The notes: a model not told the origin generated them from the sequence alone. Positions 7,806 to 19,440 are shown, counted from the stretch's first letter. The stretch is DNA of 64,000 nucleotides from Tersicoccus phoenicis (GCF_001968835.1 NZ_MRDE01000016.1:62001-126000); one strand, 5' to 3'. A program made the numbers and translations.

Positions 7806-8426
7806 TCAGACCCGCTCCCGCGCGGCCCGGCCGGAGGCGAGCCCGGTGAGCACCCCCGTACCGGCCAGCGCCCGCACCGCCAGCCAGCCGAGCAGCCCCG
7901 CGACCACCATGCCGGAGGCGACCGCGAGAACGGCGTACAGCACCTGCCAGCCGACGGCCCACTCGACGTTGTAGAGCAGGTTCTCGCTGATGCCCATGGC
8001 CAGCCCCGACAGTGCGCCCGCGAACAGGGCGACACCGAGACCGAACCGGCGGTACCGGGCGAGGGCGAACACCAGCTCGGCGCCCGCCCCCTGGATCAGC
8101 CCGGAGAGGAGGACGGTGAGCCCGAAGTAGGTGCCCAGCACGCCTTCGACGCTCGCCGCGATCACCTCGCAGTACAGGGCGGCACCGGGTTTGCGGATGA
8201 TGAGGCCGCCGACGACCCCGGCGATCAGCCAGCCGCCGCCGTACAGACCGCCGAGCGGGGGGAAAGCGGCGGTCACCACGGCGACGGCGGCGTATCCTTG
8301 GCTCCACGCCCAGAACACGACACCGCACGCGACGCCGACGACAGACGCGACGATGATGTCGACGACCCGCCAGCCGCGTCTCGCGGTGACGGGGGTGGCG
8401 GGAGTGAATCCGCGGGATGTGCTCAT
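7806..8426 (-). CDS. ykoE: ECF transporter S component, thiamine/HMP-specific
   Basis: The 206-residue integral membrane protein has about six hydrophobic segments (for example VVDIIVASVVGVACGVVFW and YGGGWLIAGVVGGLII). The conserved P-L-G-G-L-Y-G-G-G-W and AELVFAL-RYR regions are typical of the YkoE family. It binds the vitamin and docks on YkoC-YkoD. Two ATGs are adjacent (8429 and 8426); the second is preferred because it is 7 nt from AGGAGG, against 4 nt for the first. The TPP riboswitch upstream makes the substrate class secure. Confidence 0.85.
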   Translation of the reverse strand: MSTSRGFTPATPVTARRGWRVVDIIVASVVGVACGVVFWAWSQGYAAVAVVTAAFPPLGGLYGGGWLIAGVVGGLIIRKPGAALYCEVIAASVEGVLGTYFGLTVLLSGLIQGAGAELVFALARYRRFGLGVALFAGALSGLAMGISENLLYNVEWAVGWQVLYAVLAVASGMVVAGLLGWLAVRALAGTGVLTGLASGRAARERV

Positions 8427-8433
8427 CATTGAT

Positions 8434-8451
8434 CCTCCTGATCTCAGGAGG
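8434..8451 (-). promoter_or_regulatory. ribosome-binding site inside a perfect hairpin
   Basis: On the mRNA strand CCTCCTGA-GA-TCAGGAGG forms an 8-bp stem whose 3' arm is the ykoE Shine-Dalgarno (AGGAGG), 4-7 nt before the start codon. It lies about 25 nt after the TPP aptamer. This is the expected shape of a translational off-state sequestering helix. Confidence 0.7.
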
Positions 8452-8476
8452 GGGAAGCAAGGTGCTTCGAGAAGCT

Positions 8477-8590
8477 CGACTCCCTTCGCCGGTACTAGCC
8501 GGATCAGGTTCGAGGGTCTGCGGCGGTCCGCACTCTCAGCGCCGGCCACCCGCCGGCCGGAGCCCGCGAGCAGGAGGCGCTCCCCTGTCG
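8477..8590 (-). ncRNA. TPP riboswitch
   Basis: Read on the minus strand, the conserved blocks appear in order: GGGGAGC, GCTGAGAG, ACCCTCGAACCTGATC, GGCTAGTACCGGCG and AAGGGA. Closing P1 arms CGAC (8587-8590) and GTCG (8477-8480) flank them. These are the universal thiamine pyrophosphate aptamer elements. Between GCTGAGAG and the upstream block is a GC-rich variable P3 stem (CTCCGGCCGGCGGGTGGCCGG region). It precedes the ykoEDC operon and should shut it off when TPP is abundant. Confidence 0.97.
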
Positions 8591-8693
8591 TTCGGTGGAC
8601 ACCAGTGTACGCGCACGTTCACAGTAGGCTGAGCAGGATTCGGTGAGCTGTGCACGAATCGACACGACGCCGACGGAACGGGGAAAGCGCACG

Positions 8694-8954
8694 ATGGACA
8701 CACTGATCAAGCTGGCCGGCACGGGGATCTCGGTCGGCGCCGTGATGGCGGCGAACAAGGTGCTGCAGGCGGGCTGGCACAAGGCCACCGGCAAGGACGC
8801 ACCGACGAAGCCCGGCGACAACGACGACGACACGATCAAGGAGATCCTGATCTGGGCGGTGCTGACCACCGTGGTGAGCACCGCGATCAAGTTCGGGGTG
8901 GCGAAGACCACCCAGCGCGCCTCCCGCTCGATGCGGGACCCGCGCGAGGTCTGA
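8694..8954 (+). CDS. DUF4235 small membrane-associated protein
   Basis: This 86-residue protein starts MDTLIKLAGTGISVGAVMAANKVLQAGW. A Lys/Asp-rich middle (KPGDNDDDT) and a second hydrophobic helix (ILIWAVLTTVVSTAIKFGVAKTTQRA) follow. The pattern of two membrane-facing helices around a charged loop matches DUF4235, a family common in actinobacteria with no known function. GGGGAAAG lies 8 nt before the ATG. It diverges from the ykoEDC leader and converges on mrpG; nothing in the context points to a role. Confidence 0.75.
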   Translation: MDTLIKLAGTGISVGAVMAANKVLQAGWHKATGKDAPTKPGDNDDDTIKEILIWAVLTTVVSTAIKFGVAKTTQRASRSMRDPREV

Positions 8955-9027
8955 CCCGCCCGCCGCCGTTCCGGACCCCCGGCAGGCCGGATGCGGGTGA
9001 GGCCGAGCGCCGGGTCCCCTCGGACCG

Positions 9028-9462
9028 TCAGGGCGTGTCGCGGGACGCGCGGTCGGGGTCGACCCGGCCGGCAGCGGGCGGGGCGCTGCCGGACCCGGCC
9101 GCGGATCCGGGTGCGGGCGACCCGGCCCGCTCCACCACCTGCGCCAGCTCGTCGATGGCCACACCGCGCCGGTCCACGTGGCGGGTGCGGTAGCCGGCCC
9201 GCGCCACCATGTGGCCGCCGACCGGGATGGTCAGCAGTTGGAAGATCCACATCAGCACCAGCAGCGGCAGCAGCGTCCACGCCCGCAGGGCGAGGGCGAC
9301 GGCGAGCAGGAGGAGCAGCAGCCCGAAGACCTGCGGTTTGGTAGCCGCGTGCATCCGGGTGATCAGGTCCGGGAACGTGAACAAGCCGATCGCGGCGGCC
9401 AGTGACATGGCGGCGCCCAACACCATCAACACGGCGGCGACGCCGTCGAGAATCTCGTTCAT
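9028..9462 (-). CDS. mrpG: Mrp Na+/H+ antiporter subunit G
   Basis: This is the last gene of the Mrp operon (144 residues). Three transmembrane helices fill residues 5-90, with FPDLITRMHAATKPQVFGLLLLL in the middle, the hallmark of MrpG/PhaG. The C-terminal 45 residues are a soluble Ala/Gly/Pro-rich tail. GGAGGAGACG precedes the ATG. A 49-bp gap separates it from mrpF, the only break in an otherwise overlapping operon. MrpG is a small structural subunit of the seven-subunit Na+/H+ exchanger. Confidence 0.92.
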   Translation of the reverse strand: MNEILDGVAAVLMVLGAAMSLAAAIGLFTFPDLITRMHAATKPQVFGLLLLLLAVALALRAWTLLPLLVLMWIFQLLTIPVGGHMVARAGYRTRHVDRRGVAIDELAQVVERAGSPAPGSAAGSGSAPPAAGRVDPDRASRDTP

Positions 9463-9511
9463 CGTCTCCTCCTTCGCTCCGCCGCTGCGCTCACGCCTGT
9501 TCTCGTGCCGG

Positions 9512-9772
9512 TCATCGCCGCGATGCCACGAACCGGGCCACGGCCACCGAACCGATGAACCCGACGAGGGTGATCGTGACCATCAGCGGCAGCGAGTCGG
9601 TGCTGCGCCGGTAGATCGCGTCCACGGCCAGCGCCGAGACGATGATCACCAGCAGCACGTCCGCCGCGAGTACCCGGTCCAGCAGGGACGGGCCGCGGCC
9701 GAGTCGGTAGATGGCGCCCGCCGCGGCGGCCACCAGCAGCACGGCGCTGACGACGACGGCGACCTGCATCAT
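9512..9772 (-). CDS. mrpF: Mrp Na+/H+ antiporter subunit F
   Basis: This 86-residue, three-helix protein contains RGPSLLDRVLAADVLLVIIVSALAV, where the charged Asp-Arg in helix 2 is typical of MrpF. Its ATG overlaps the mrpE stop by 4 bp (ATGA). In the complex, MrpE-F-G pack beside MrpA and are thought to form part of the sodium path. Confidence 0.92.
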   Translation of the reverse strand: MMQVAVVVSAVLLVAAAAGAIYRLGRGPSLLDRVLAADVLLVIIVSALAVDAIYRRSTDSLPLMVTITLVGFIGSVAVARFVASRR

Positions 9773-10328
9773 GTACGGCCGCCGATCCGGGCGCGCTCGG
9801 TGGACGCGAGCCGGTCCAGTTCCTCGCGGGAGCCCATCATCTTCAGTAGCCGCGCCTCGGTCGCCCGCACCGACACGCGCACCGCGTCGGCGGCCTCCGG
9901 TGTGGCGACGTCCAAACAGTGCACGTAGAGCGTCGACCCGGCCCGGTCCACCTCGATCACGACCGATCCCGGCACCAGGCCCGTGATGCTGGCCGTCGCG
10001 GTCAGGATCAGGTCCGACCGGGTGCGCAGGGGGACCGCCACGATCGAGCTGCGCACCGAGCCGCCCCGGAACAGTGCGAGCCGGAGCACGTGGAAGCTGG
10101 CGACGGTGAGACTGAGCACGAACTCGGCGGTGGCGACGATCAGCTGCCAGACGTTGAACCGGCCGCCCAGCTGGACGGGCGGCAGATAGAACGTGTGCAC
10201 CACGACCAGGGCCAGGATCGCCCCGAACACCAGGGTGCCGGGACTGAAGTCACGCCACAGCGCGCCCCAGACGAGCACCAGCCACACGAGCAGCGGCGCC
10301 TCGGTGCGCAGGGAGATCCGCTGCCGGG

Positions 10329-10332
<4 letters not shown>
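9769..10332 (-). CDS. mrpE: Mrp Na+/H+ antiporter subunit E
   Basis: This is a 187-residue subunit with two to three N-terminal helices (PLLVWLVLVWGALW, TLVFGAILALVVVHTFYLPP). A cytoplasmic domain follows, carrying the ITGLVPGSVVIEVDRAGSTLYVHCLDV block that defines MrpE/PhaE. The ATG at 10332 is selected from a longer frame because it makes a 4-bp overlap with the mrpD stop and starts the conserved N-terminus. The later KMMGSREELDRL segment is a soluble tail. Confidence 0.92.
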
Positions 10333-11947
<1,615 letters not shown>

Positions 11948-11951
<4 letters not shown>

Positions 11952-12475
11952 GCGTCCACCCCCCGTCGGTGCTCGTGCGCGTTCCCGGCGGCCCGCTGAG
12001 CGTCGGCGTGCCCGACCGACCCGGGCCGCTCTTCCTGCTCGGCGGAAGCGGTCTCCGCCGCACCGGTGAACTCGGAGGTGTCGTGTGGGATGACGGAGTC
12101 CTCCTCGCGCTGATAACTGTCCTGGTGGGCCACGCGTCGGTCCTCGATGTCGTCCTGAACCTCGTCCTGGCGTGCCAGCATCCAGGACCGGTAGATCACG
12201 CCGAGCAGAAAGGCCGTGACGGCGAAGCTGATCACGATGGACGTCAGCGTCAGCGCCTGCGGCAGGGGATCCGTGTACGCGTCCGGTGGCGTGCCGGAGA
12301 TGACGAGCGGGGCCAGCCCGACCCGTCCCGCCGTGGCGACCAGCAGCAGGTTGGTGGCGTTGGTGATCAGGATCAACCCGAGCATCACCCGGGTGAGGGA
12401 CCGCTCGAGCAGCAGGTAGACCCCGCACGTGTACAGCGCGCCCATGACGATCAGCAGGGTCAGGTTGATGCTCAC
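11948..12475 (-). CDS. mrpC: Mrp Na+/H+ antiporter subunit C with long hydrophilic tail
   Basis: The first 115 residues form the three-helix NuoK-like MrpC fold ([31 protein letters not shown], then the [23 protein letters not shown] signature). The last 60 residues are an acidic, Gln/Glu-rich tail absent from short homologues such as the ~113-residue Bacillus protein; similar tails occur in actinobacteria. The GTG start overlaps the mrpA stop (GTGA). Confidence 0.93.
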
Positions 12476-15405
12476 CGGTGCCCCACCCCCGCCAGGGCGG
12501 GCGAACTCTCACCGCGCCGGTCCACCTCGGCACCGAGACTGCGGAGCACGTCCAGCACCAGCCCGACGACGACCAGATAGACGCCGCTGTCGAACAGCGT
12601 GGACGTGACGATCTTCACGCGACCGAAGACGATCCAGTCCATCTGCAGGATGGCGGTCTGGAACACCTCACCGCCGAAGAACAGGGGGAGCACCCCGGCG
12701 ATGCAGGCGATGAGCAGACCGACACCGAGCAGCTGACCCGCCGTCATCAGGGTCGCCTCCGCCAGCTCGTACCGCCCACCGGCCAGGTACCGCACGGTCA
12801 GGGCGAGCCCGGCGACCAGGCCACCGGCGAACCCACCGCCGGGCGCATTGTGCCCGCTGAGCAGCAGGAACACGGAGAACACCACCATGGTGTGGAAGAC
12901 CAGCCGAGCGATCACCTCGAAGATGATCGACCGGCGTTCCGGTGCCAGGGTACGACCGGCCACCAGCCACGGCTCGCGGTCCGTGTCGGCGAACCGGCGG
13001 GCGACCTGCAGCCGCCGCGAACCGACGTCCAGGGTGCGGCCGACCGACCCGACGTGCTCGTCGGTCGCACGCTGCAGCCGCCGACCGCGACCGTGCACGA
13101 ACACCAGGGAGGCGACACCGGTGGCCGCCGCGGCGAGCACCGTGATCTCCCCGAACGTGTCCCACGCGCGGAGGTCCACCAGGGCCACGTTGACGATGTT
13201 GGACCCGCCGCCATCGTTGTAGGCGAGGTCCGGGAACGCCAGGGAGATCGGCGCGGCGGTACGGGCGGCCATCGCCGTCGCCGCGACGAACACCATGCCG
13301 GCGCCCACGGCGAGGGCCAGTACCAGCCGACCCACGCGGAAACCCGACGGGGTGCGCTGCCACAGCCGGGCGGGCAGCACGCGAAGCGCGAGCACCAGAG
13401 CGACGAGCACGATCGTCTCGACCAGCAGCTGGGTCAGCGCCAGGTCCGGGGCACCCTGCAGTGCGAAGACGACCACCAGCCCGTACCCCGTGACGGAGAC
13501 CATGAGCACGGCGAGGAACCTCTTGCTGGCCCGGGCCGCCGACACCGCGCCGAAGACGATACAGGCGCCGACGGCGATCTGCACCGGGGAGTCGGCCAGC
13601 AGCCACCGCGGCTGACCGGCGGCACTGCCGGCGGGGCCACCGGCCAGGGCGGCCGCCCCGACCGCTGCGACGACGAACACGCCGAGGATGATGAACAGGT
13701 AGAACACCAGGGAGCCGCGCTGGGTGCGTCCGGTGACCCACACCGCCACGACGTCCAGACCGTTGATCACGTCGCGGTACACGATGTCGGCCGCCCGCAC
13801 CCGGGGCAGCGCCCCCTGTATCCGTTCGACCCGTTCCCGGAACAGGATGAGGGTGATCCCCAGCGCGAAGGTGATCACGGTCAGTCCTAGTGCCGGGGTC
13901 AGCCCGTGCCACACGGCGAGATAGGGATCCGCTCCCTCGGCCGGGAAGCCCGCGAGATACGGGCGGATCCAGTCGTTGACCGGCGCCGGCCGCACCCCGT
14001 AGAGGACGGTCAGGACGGTCAGCAGCACCGGGGAGACGAGGAACAGTCCGGACGGCGAGGGGAAGGCAATCGGTTCGACGCCGCGTTTGCGCGCGAACGC
14101 GCCCCACACGAATCTGCCGCTGTACGCGACGGTCAGCACCGAGCCGGTGACGATGCCGATCAGGCCGAGAACACCCCACCAGCCACCGGCCTGCGCCGCG
14201 GCCACGAACGCCGTGTAGGCGGACTCCTTCGCGACGAAGCCGCCCAGGAGGGGAATGCCGGCCATCGAGGCGGCACCGATGACGGCGACCACGGTGAGCA
14301 GGGGGGCCTGCGCCCCGACCCCACTCAGGCGGCGGGTGTCGCGGGTGCCCGCCTGATGGTCGATGATGCCCACCACGAGGAACAGGGTCGCCTTGAACAG
14401 GCCGTGGGCGAGCACGAGACCCAGCCCGGCCAGGGCGGTCTCCCGGGTACCGCCGCCCGCATTGAGCACGAGGAAACCGAGCTGGCTGACCGTCCCGTAC
14501 GCGAGCAGCAGCTTAATGTCGGTCTGCCGTAGGGCGGCCCAGCCGCCCAGCAGCATGGTCCCGGCACCGACGACCAGCAGTGTCCAGCGCCAGAGGGGGC
14601 TCTCGCCGAACACGGGCGCGAACAGGGCGACCAGATAGACACCGGCCTTGACCATCGCCGCGGCGTGCAGGTAGGCGCTCACCGGGGTCGGCGCCGCCAT
14701 CGCTCCCGGGAGCCAGAAGTGGAACGGCAGCAGTGCCGACTTGGTGACGGCACCGGCCAGCAGCAGCACCACCACGACCCCGATCACCGGGCCACGGTCC
14801 AGCAGGTCGGGACCGAGCGCCACGATCCGGGAGATCCGGTAGGTGCCGGCAGCGGAGCCGAGCAGGACCAACCCGACCAGCATCGCCAGGCCACCGGCGG
14901 TGGTGACGACGAGCGCCTGCAGGGCGGAGCGACGCGCGGCCAGCTTGTTCCGGTTGTACCCGATCAACAGGTACGACAGGATCGTCGTCACTTCCCAGAA
15001 CACGAACAACAGGATCAGGTCGTCCGCGACGACGAGTCCCACCATGGCGCCCGAGAAGGCGAGCAGCTGGGCACCGAAAGCCGGCAGGGACGCGTCGTCG
15101 CGGTGGAAGTACCGGGTGCAGTAGAGCAGGACCAGGGCACCGACGCCGAGGATCAACAGGCTGAACAGCCAACTCAGGGCGTCCATCCGGAACTGGAGCG
15201 AGAGGCCCAGCTGCGGTATCCACGGCACTCCCTCGTCGATCGCCGCACCCGGGCCGGCGTGCGTGGGACCGTACTGGGTGGCCAACCAGACCAGGCTGCC
15301 GGCGGGCACGGCCGCGAGCACCCCGAAGCCGACGGTGCGGCCGGCACGGAAGAGAAGGGGGGCGGCGAGAGCGACCACACCGTGGATCACGAGGACGATG
15401 ATCAC
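12472..15405 (-). CDS. mrpA: Mrp Na+/H+ antiporter subunit A-B hybrid
   Basis: At 977 residues this is the large first subunit. Residues 1-~500 are NuoL-like ([69 protein letters not shown]). Residues ~600-760 are NuoJ-like, and the last ~200 residues ([33 protein letters not shown]) are the MrpB domain, so no separate mrpB gene exists. The GTG at 15405 follows GAGGAG by 7 nt; upstream sequence in the same frame has no membrane character. The operon imports protons and exports Na+, giving salt and alkali tolerance. Confidence 0.93.
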   Translation of the reverse strand: MIIVLVIHGVVALAAPLLFRAGRTVGFGVLAAVPAGSLVWLATQYGPTHAGPGAAIDEGVPWIPQLGLSLQFRMDALSWLFSLLILGVGALVLLYCTRYFHRDDASLPAFGAQLLAFSGAMVGLVVADDLILLFVFWEVTTILSYLLIGYNRNKLAARRSALQALVVTTAGGLAMLVGLVLLGSAAGTYRISRIVALGPDLLDRGPVIGVVVVLLLAGAVTKSALLPFHFWLPGAMAAPTPVSAYLHAAAMVKAGVYLVALFAPVFGESPLWRWTLLVVGAGTMLLGGWAALRQTDIKLLLAYGTVSQLGFLVLNAGGGTRETALAGLGLVLAHGLFKATLFLVVGIIDHQAGTRDTRRLSGVGAQAPLLTVVAVIGAASMAGIPLLGGFVAKESAYTAFVAAAQAGGWWGVLGLIGIVTGSVLTVAYSGRFVWGAFARKRGVEPIAFPSPSGLFLVSPVLLTVLTVLYGVRPAPVNDWIRPYLAGFPAEGADPYLAVWHGLTPALGLTVITFALGITLILFRERVERIQGALPRVRAADIVYRDVINGLDVVAVWVTGRTQRGSLVFYLFIILGVFVVAAVGAAALAGGPAGSAAGQPRWLLADSPVQIAVGACIVFGAVSAARASKRFLAVLMVSVTGYGLVVVFALQGAPDLALTQLLVETIVLVALVLALRVLPARLWQRTPSGFRVGRLVLALAVGAGMVFVAATAMAARTAAPISLAFPDLAYNDGGGSNIVNVALVDLRAWDTFGEITVLAAAATGVASLVFVHGRGRRLQRATDEHVGSVGRTLDVGSRRLQVARRFADTDREPWLVAGRTLAPERRSIIFEVIARLVFHTMVVFSVFLLLSGHNAPGGGFAGGLVAGLALTVRYLAGGRYELAEATLMTAGQLLGVGLLIACIAGVLPLFFGGEVFQTAILQMDWIVFGRVKIVTSTLFDSGVYLVVVGLVLDVLRSLGAEVDRRGESSPALAGVGHR

Positions 15406-15552
15406 GGCGCACTCCTCGGATTCGCTCGACGGCGGCCCGCGCGACGTCCGGCCCCTGCTCCGGCTGCGGACCGATCCCGCCCGAGGCGGATGACGACGCC
15501 GCGGCGGTCGCTCCACCTTATCAAGGCCGCCGTCACCGCCTCGGCACCGGGT

Positions 15553-15558
15553 TATCCT
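15553..15558 (+). promoter_or_regulatory. -10 hexamer of a probable leaderless transcript
   Basis: TATCCT ends 6 nt before the MFS ATG at 15565, with GCAGCC between and no Shine-Dalgarno. It is the same hexamer as used, on the other strand, in front of dcd. Confidence 0.4.
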
Positions 15559-15564
15559 GCAGCC

Positions 15565-16875
15565 ATGCGCACCGCTGATGCTCCCGGGCGCCCCGACCGT
15601 CGTCGCGTGTTGGCGTGGGCGTGGTGGGACTGGGGTGATTCCGCGATCAACGCGGTGATGACGACGTTCGTCTTCACCGTCTATCTGACCTCGGCCGCGT
15701 TCGGCGACCCGGCGCGCGCCTCGTCCGTCCTCGGCTGGGCACTGGGCGCCTCGGGCCTCGCCGTGGCCGTGCTGGCCCCGGTCACCGGGCAGCGGGCCGA
15801 CCTCGCGGGTCGGCGTCGGTTCTGGCTCGGCTTGCACACCGGCATCGTCGTCGTCGCCACGGCCGCGTGCTTCCTGGTCCGCCCGGCCCCCGAATTCCTG
15901 CTGCTCGGCGCGGCCCTGATCGCGGTGGCCAACGTTTTCAACGAGTTCGCGGGCGTGAACTACAACGCGATGCTGCCGCAGATCTCCACCCCGGCCACGA
16001 TCGGCCGGATCTCCGGCCTGGGCTGGTCGATGGGCTACCTCGGGGGCATCCTCGCCCTGGCGGTCGTGCTGTTCGGTTTCGTCTCCCCCAACCTGCTGGG
16101 CATCCCCACCGCGGACGCCCTCAACATCCGCGCCGTGGCCCTGTTCTCGGCGGGGTGGTTCGCCGTGTTCGCGTTGCCGGTGCTGATCCGGGTGCCCGAG
16201 ATCCGCCCGGACGTCGCCGGCACCCGCACCGGGTTCCTCGCCTCGTACCGGCTGCTGGCGCGCCGGGTCCGTGCCCTCTACCGGCGCAGCCCGCACACCG
16301 TCTACTTCCTCGCCGCCAGCGCCGTGTTCCGGGACGGTCTGGCGGCGATCTTCACCTTCGGCGGGGTGATCGCGTCCGGCACCTTCGGTTTCAGCCTGCA
16401 GCAGGTGATCGTGTTCGCGATCGCCGGCAACGTCGTCGCCGCCCTCGGCGCGGCGGTGGGTGGCGTCCTGGACGACCGGCTCGGCCCCCGCCGGGTGATC
16501 CTGCTCTCCCTGACCGGGTTGCTCGCCTCGGGCACCGCAATGCTGTTCGTGACGAGCCAGGCCGGCTTCTGGGTGTGCGGGCTGATCCTCTGCCTGTTCG
16601 TCGGACCCGCTCAGGCGTCGGCACGTTCGTTCCTCGGCCGGCTCGCCCCCGCCGGGCAGGAGGGCGAACTGTACGGGCTGTACGCCACCACGGGCCGTGC
16701 GGTCAGCTTCCTCGCCCCCACCCTGTTCGCCGCCGCGGTGACCATCTTCGGGGCGCAACGGTGGGGCATCCTCGGCATCCTGGTGGTGCTGCTGGCCGGG
16801 CTGCTGGTCCTGCTGCCCGTCCGTCCCCCGGAGCACGCTCCCCAGCCGGACCCGATCGACGCCGGGCCCGTCTGA
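15565..16875 (+). CDS. MFS transporter, UMF1/Atg22-like
   Basis: This is a 436-residue, 12-helix carrier. The N-terminal [26 protein letters not shown] is the D-W-x-x-S-A opening of the UMF1 (Atg22-like) group, and [13 protein letters not shown] is the MFS loop 2-3 signature. The group is named for a yeast vacuolar amino-acid exporter; bacterial substrates are not known. The ATG is chosen because the conserved N-terminus follows closely; the longer frame upstream is antisense to mrpA. It diverges from the Mrp operon and converges on dcd. Confidence 0.85.
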   Translation: MRTADAPGRPDRRRVLAWAWWDWGDSAINAVMTTFVFTVYLTSAAFGDPARASSVLGWALGASGLAVAVLAPVTGQRADLAGRRRFWLGLHTGIVVVATAACFLVRPAPEFLLLGAALIAVANVFNEFAGVNYNAMLPQISTPATIGRISGLGWSMGYLGGILALAVVLFGFVSPNLLGIPTADALNIRAVALFSAGWFAVFALPVLIRVPEIRPDVAGTRTGFLASYRLLARRVRALYRRSPHTVYFLAASAVFRDGLAAIFTFGGVIASGTFGFSLQQVIVFAIAGNVVAALGAAVGGVLDDRLGPRRVILLSLTGLLASGTAMLFVTSQAGFWVCGLILCLFVGPAQASARSFLGRLAPAGQEGELYGLYATTGRAVSFLAPTLFAAAVTIFGAQRWGILGILVVLLAGLLVLLPVRPPEHAPQPDPIDAGPV

Positions 16876-16905
16876 GCCGGCCGGCACCCTGATCCGGGGA
16901 CCTCG

Positions 16906-17487
16906 TCAGCGGGGCAGCCGCGTGCGGTGGAAGTTCAGGTGCGAGCGGGAGGCCGTCGGACCGCGCTGGCCCTGGTAGCGGTTGCCGTAGGGACCGCTGC
17001 CGTACGGGTGCTCGGCGGCGGAGGTGAGCCGGAAGAAGCACAGCTGGCCGATCTTCGAGCCCGGCCAGAGCTTGATCGGCAACGTCGCCACGTTCGACAG
17101 CTCGAGCGTCACGTGCCCCGAGAAGCCGGGGTCGATGAAGCCTGCAGTGGAGTGGGTCAGCAGACCGAGCCGGCCGAGGGAGGACTTGCCCTCCAGCCGC
17201 GCCGCGATGTCGTCGCCCAGGCTCACCGCCTCGTACGTGGAGCCGAGGACGAACTCGCCCGGGTGCAGGATGAACGGCTCCTCCGGGTCGACCTCCACCA
17301 GGCGGGTCAACTCGCTCTGGTCCTCGGAGGGGTCGATGTGCGCGTACTTGTGGTTGTCGAACAACCGGAAGAAGCGGTCGATCCGCACGTCGACGCTGGA
17401 AGGTTGGATCATCCCCTCCTCGAGCGGGTCGAGCACGATGCGGCCGGCGTCGAGCTGGCGGCGGATGTCGCGGTCGGAGAGCAGCAC
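16906..17487 (-). CDS. dcd: dCTP deaminase (probably dUMP-forming)
   Basis: This is a 193-residue trimeric deaminase. [27 protein letters not shown] holds the catalytic glutamate and trimer core, and [18 protein letters not shown] is the C-terminal nucleotide-binding tail. The [15 protein letters not shown] stretch resembles the mycobacterial enzyme, which both deaminates dCTP and hydrolyses dUTP to dUMP; that bifunctionality is inferred. The GTG start has a TATCCT hexamer 7 nt upstream and no Shine-Dalgarno, suggesting a leaderless message. It diverges from the CAP-domain gene. Confidence 0.93.
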   Translation of the reverse strand: MLLSDRDIRRQLDAGRIVLDPLEEGMIQPSSVDVRIDRFFRLFDNHKYAHIDPSEDQSELTRLVEVDPEEPFILHPGEFVLGSTYEAVSLGDDIAARLEGKSSLGRLGLLTHSTAGFIDPGFSGHVTLELSNVATLPIKLWPGSKIGQLCFFRLTSAAEHPYGSGPYGNRYQGQRGPTASRSHLNFHRTRLPR

Positions 17488-17494
17488 GTCCTGC

Positions 17495-17500
17495 AGGATA
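17495..17500 (-). promoter_or_regulatory. -10 hexamer of probable leaderless dcd transcript
   Basis: On the minus strand TATCCT is followed by GCAGGAC (7 nt) and then the dcd GTG. GGAC is too close to the start to serve as a ribosome-binding site. Confidence 0.35.
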
Positions 17501-17684
17501 TCGGACCGTGCCCGACGGAGGCTTACCGATCACGATCCGGTGTCGATAGCACACGAAGGGAAGCTCCCGTGCCGACGACACGCCGTGTTCACTGTTGCTG
17601 TTCGATAACGCCGCCGGAGATGTGATCTCGGGTCGGCAGCGGGAGCCGTCTCTGCCGCCCGACCGCATCGCCCCGAGGAAGCCC

Positions 17685-19076
17685 ATGCCCAGACGATTCC
17701 TGGCCTGCCTGCTGGCCTGCCTGTTCTCCATCACCGCCGTGACCGTCGCCGCACCGACCGCGACGGCCGCACCCGGCAGCGTACCCACGACCGTGAGCAA
17801 CATCGTCCGTGACTCCAACCTGACCCAGGTGCGTGAGCTGCTCAACGGGATCAACGCGTATCGCGCACAGAAGGGTCTCCGACCGGTCAAGTACAGCCCC
17901 ACCGTCTCGGCGATGAGCCAGGAGTGGTCAGATCGTATCGCCGCGAACGAGACGCCCTTCAACCACCGGCCCAACTTCTGGCTCGACCCACGGGTCGGCT
18001 CGCCGCAGGCCGCGAACGAGATCATCGCCGTGGACTGGAGCCGGAACGTCGCGAACCTGATCGCCTGGTGGAAGACCTCACCGGCCCACAACGCCGCCCT
18101 GCTCCGACCGGAGTTCAACGTGATCGGCGTCGGCGTCACCTTCACCGACGGCAACTGGCAGACCACACCGAACCGGTTCAGCATGTTCGGCGTCGTCAAC
18201 CTGTTCAAGTACGATCCGGTGCCGGCCAACGCGACGTCGACCGTCATCTCGACCCCGAGCAGCAGACCCGCACCGACGCCGGCGCCGGCCGGGATCTGCC
18301 CCGCCGGCGTCGCCGGTCGTGCCACCACGACGCCACCGGCCGCCGCGTCGATCGGCAGCGCAGCGGACGTGCTGGCCGTCGACTCGGCGGGCACCCTGTG
18401 GGACTACCCCGCCACGGGCAGAGGCGAGCTGGCGCCGCGCCGCTCCCTGCTGACCGGCTTCGGCGGTGCGAAGGAGGCGTTCGCTGCCGACTGGAACCAG
18501 GACGGGGTGGTCGACGTCGTCACCATCTGGAAGTCCGGGCTGCTGACGTTGAACCGGGGTCTGCCGACCGGTGGATTCGGTGGCGCCGTCCGCATCGGCG
18601 CCGGCTGGCAGAGCATGACCGCCACCGTGGGGAACTGGTGCTCCGGTGAACGCTTCCCGGGCATCGTGGCCTACCGACCGAACGGGCAGATGCTCTACTA
18701 CCGCAACCCCGTCGGCAGTACCGCGAACAACGGGATCCCGATCGGCAGCGGTTGGCAGGGCCTCAAGTTCAGCATGGCCGACATCGACGGCAACGGAGCC
18801 GCCGACCTGGCGGTCCGCCGCCCGGACGGCACCATGCTGCTCTACCGGTCCGACGGCCGGGGCCGGTTCCTGTCCGAGCCCCGCCGACAGCTGGGTTGGG
18901 GCTGGAACGCGGTCAAATCCACCCGCACCCTGTACGGCTACGAGGGTGCCGGCAGCACGGGCCTGGTCGCGAAGTGGTACAACGGCGTGCTGACCTACTA
19001 CCGGATCGCCGGTGGTGGGGTGGGTGCGCGGACCACCGAGGGCCAGGGCTGGAACCCGTACCTGCTGCTCAAGTGA
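17685..19076 (+). CDS. secreted CAP-domain protein with FG-GAP-like repeats
   Basis: The 463-residue precursor has a signal peptide (MPRRFLACLLACLFSITAVTVAAPTATAA). A CAP/SCP domain spans about residues 45-185 (LLNGINAYRAQKGLRPV, SDRIAANETPFNHRP, SPAHNAALLRPEFNVIGVGVTF), keeping the paired histidines of the family. A Pro/Ser/Thr linker follows, then about 200 residues of FG-GAP/VCBS-like repeats (DWNQDGVVDVVTIW, DIDGNGAADLAVRRPDG), Ca-binding-type beta-propeller blades. Such proteins are exported and may bind wall polymers or lipids. GAGGAAGCCC supports the ATG. The upstream 110 codons open in frame lack a start context. Confidence 0.88.
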   Translation: MPRRFLACLLACLFSITAVTVAAPTATAAPGSVPTTVSNIVRDSNLTQVRELLNGINAYRAQKGLRPVKYSPTVSAMSQEWSDRIAANETPFNHRPNFWLDPRVGSPQAANEIIAVDWSRNVANLIAWWKTSPAHNAALLRPEFNVIGVGVTFTDGNWQTTPNRFSMFGVVNLFKYDPVPANATSTVISTPSSRPAPTPAPAGICPAGVAGRATTTPPAAASIGSAADVLAVDSAGTLWDYPATGRGELAPRRSLLTGFGGAKEAFAADWNQDGVVDVVTIWKSGLLTLNRGLPTGGFGGAVRIGAGWQSMTATVGNWCSGERFPGIVAYRPNGQMLYYRNPVGSTANNGIPIGSGWQGLKFSMADIDGNGAADLAVRRPDGTMLLYRSDGRGRFLSEPRRQLGWGWNAVKSTRTLYGYEGAGSTGLVAKWYNGVLTYYRIAGGGVGARTTEGQGWNPYLLLK

Positions 19077-19201
19077 GGGCGGCCCGCCGGCCGGCCCGGT
19101 CGACGACCCCCATCCCCGGGTGCGAGCCGCGGGGTCGGCGTGCGATAGGCTGACCGGTGACGTTGCCGATTCCGGCGCCCAGCCGAGGAACGCACGTCGA
19201 C

Positions 19202-19272
19202 GCGGCTGTAGCTCAATGGTAGAGCGCACGCTTCCCAAGCCTGATACGCGGGTTCGATTCCCGTCAGCCGCT
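19202..19272 (+). tRNA. tRNA-Gly(CCC)
   Basis: The full cloverleaf is 71 nt. The acceptor GCGGCTG pairs with CAGCCGC (discriminator T), and the D stem is GCTC/GAGC. The anticodon loop is TTCCCAA (19232-19238) with anticodon CCC, and the T arm is GCGGG-TTCGATT-CCCGT. CCA is not encoded. The anticodon stem CACGC/GCCTG (19227-19231 and 19239-19243) contains an unpaired C-C at positions 29:41, unusual for a functional tRNA. It lies between the CAP gene and the M4 protease. Confidence 0.93.
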
Positions 19273-19440
19273 CAGCACGTCGGGCCCGTCATCGCGACGG
19301 GCCCGACGTCGTTGGCGACCGGGTCCGGGGCTGCTTCCCCGTCACGGTACGTCCCGCGTCGACCGGTACGCCCGGGGTCGCCGCCGCGTTGTCCGTGGCC
19401 GTCGCTAAGCTGGCGGCACACGCGACCGGGAGGCATCGAC

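Noticed and set aside
8628-8648. TGAG half-sites before the DUF4235 gene as another response-regulator operator
   Set aside because: The two half-sites are 15 bp apart, not 11, and lack the GTTGAG/GGCTGAG context.
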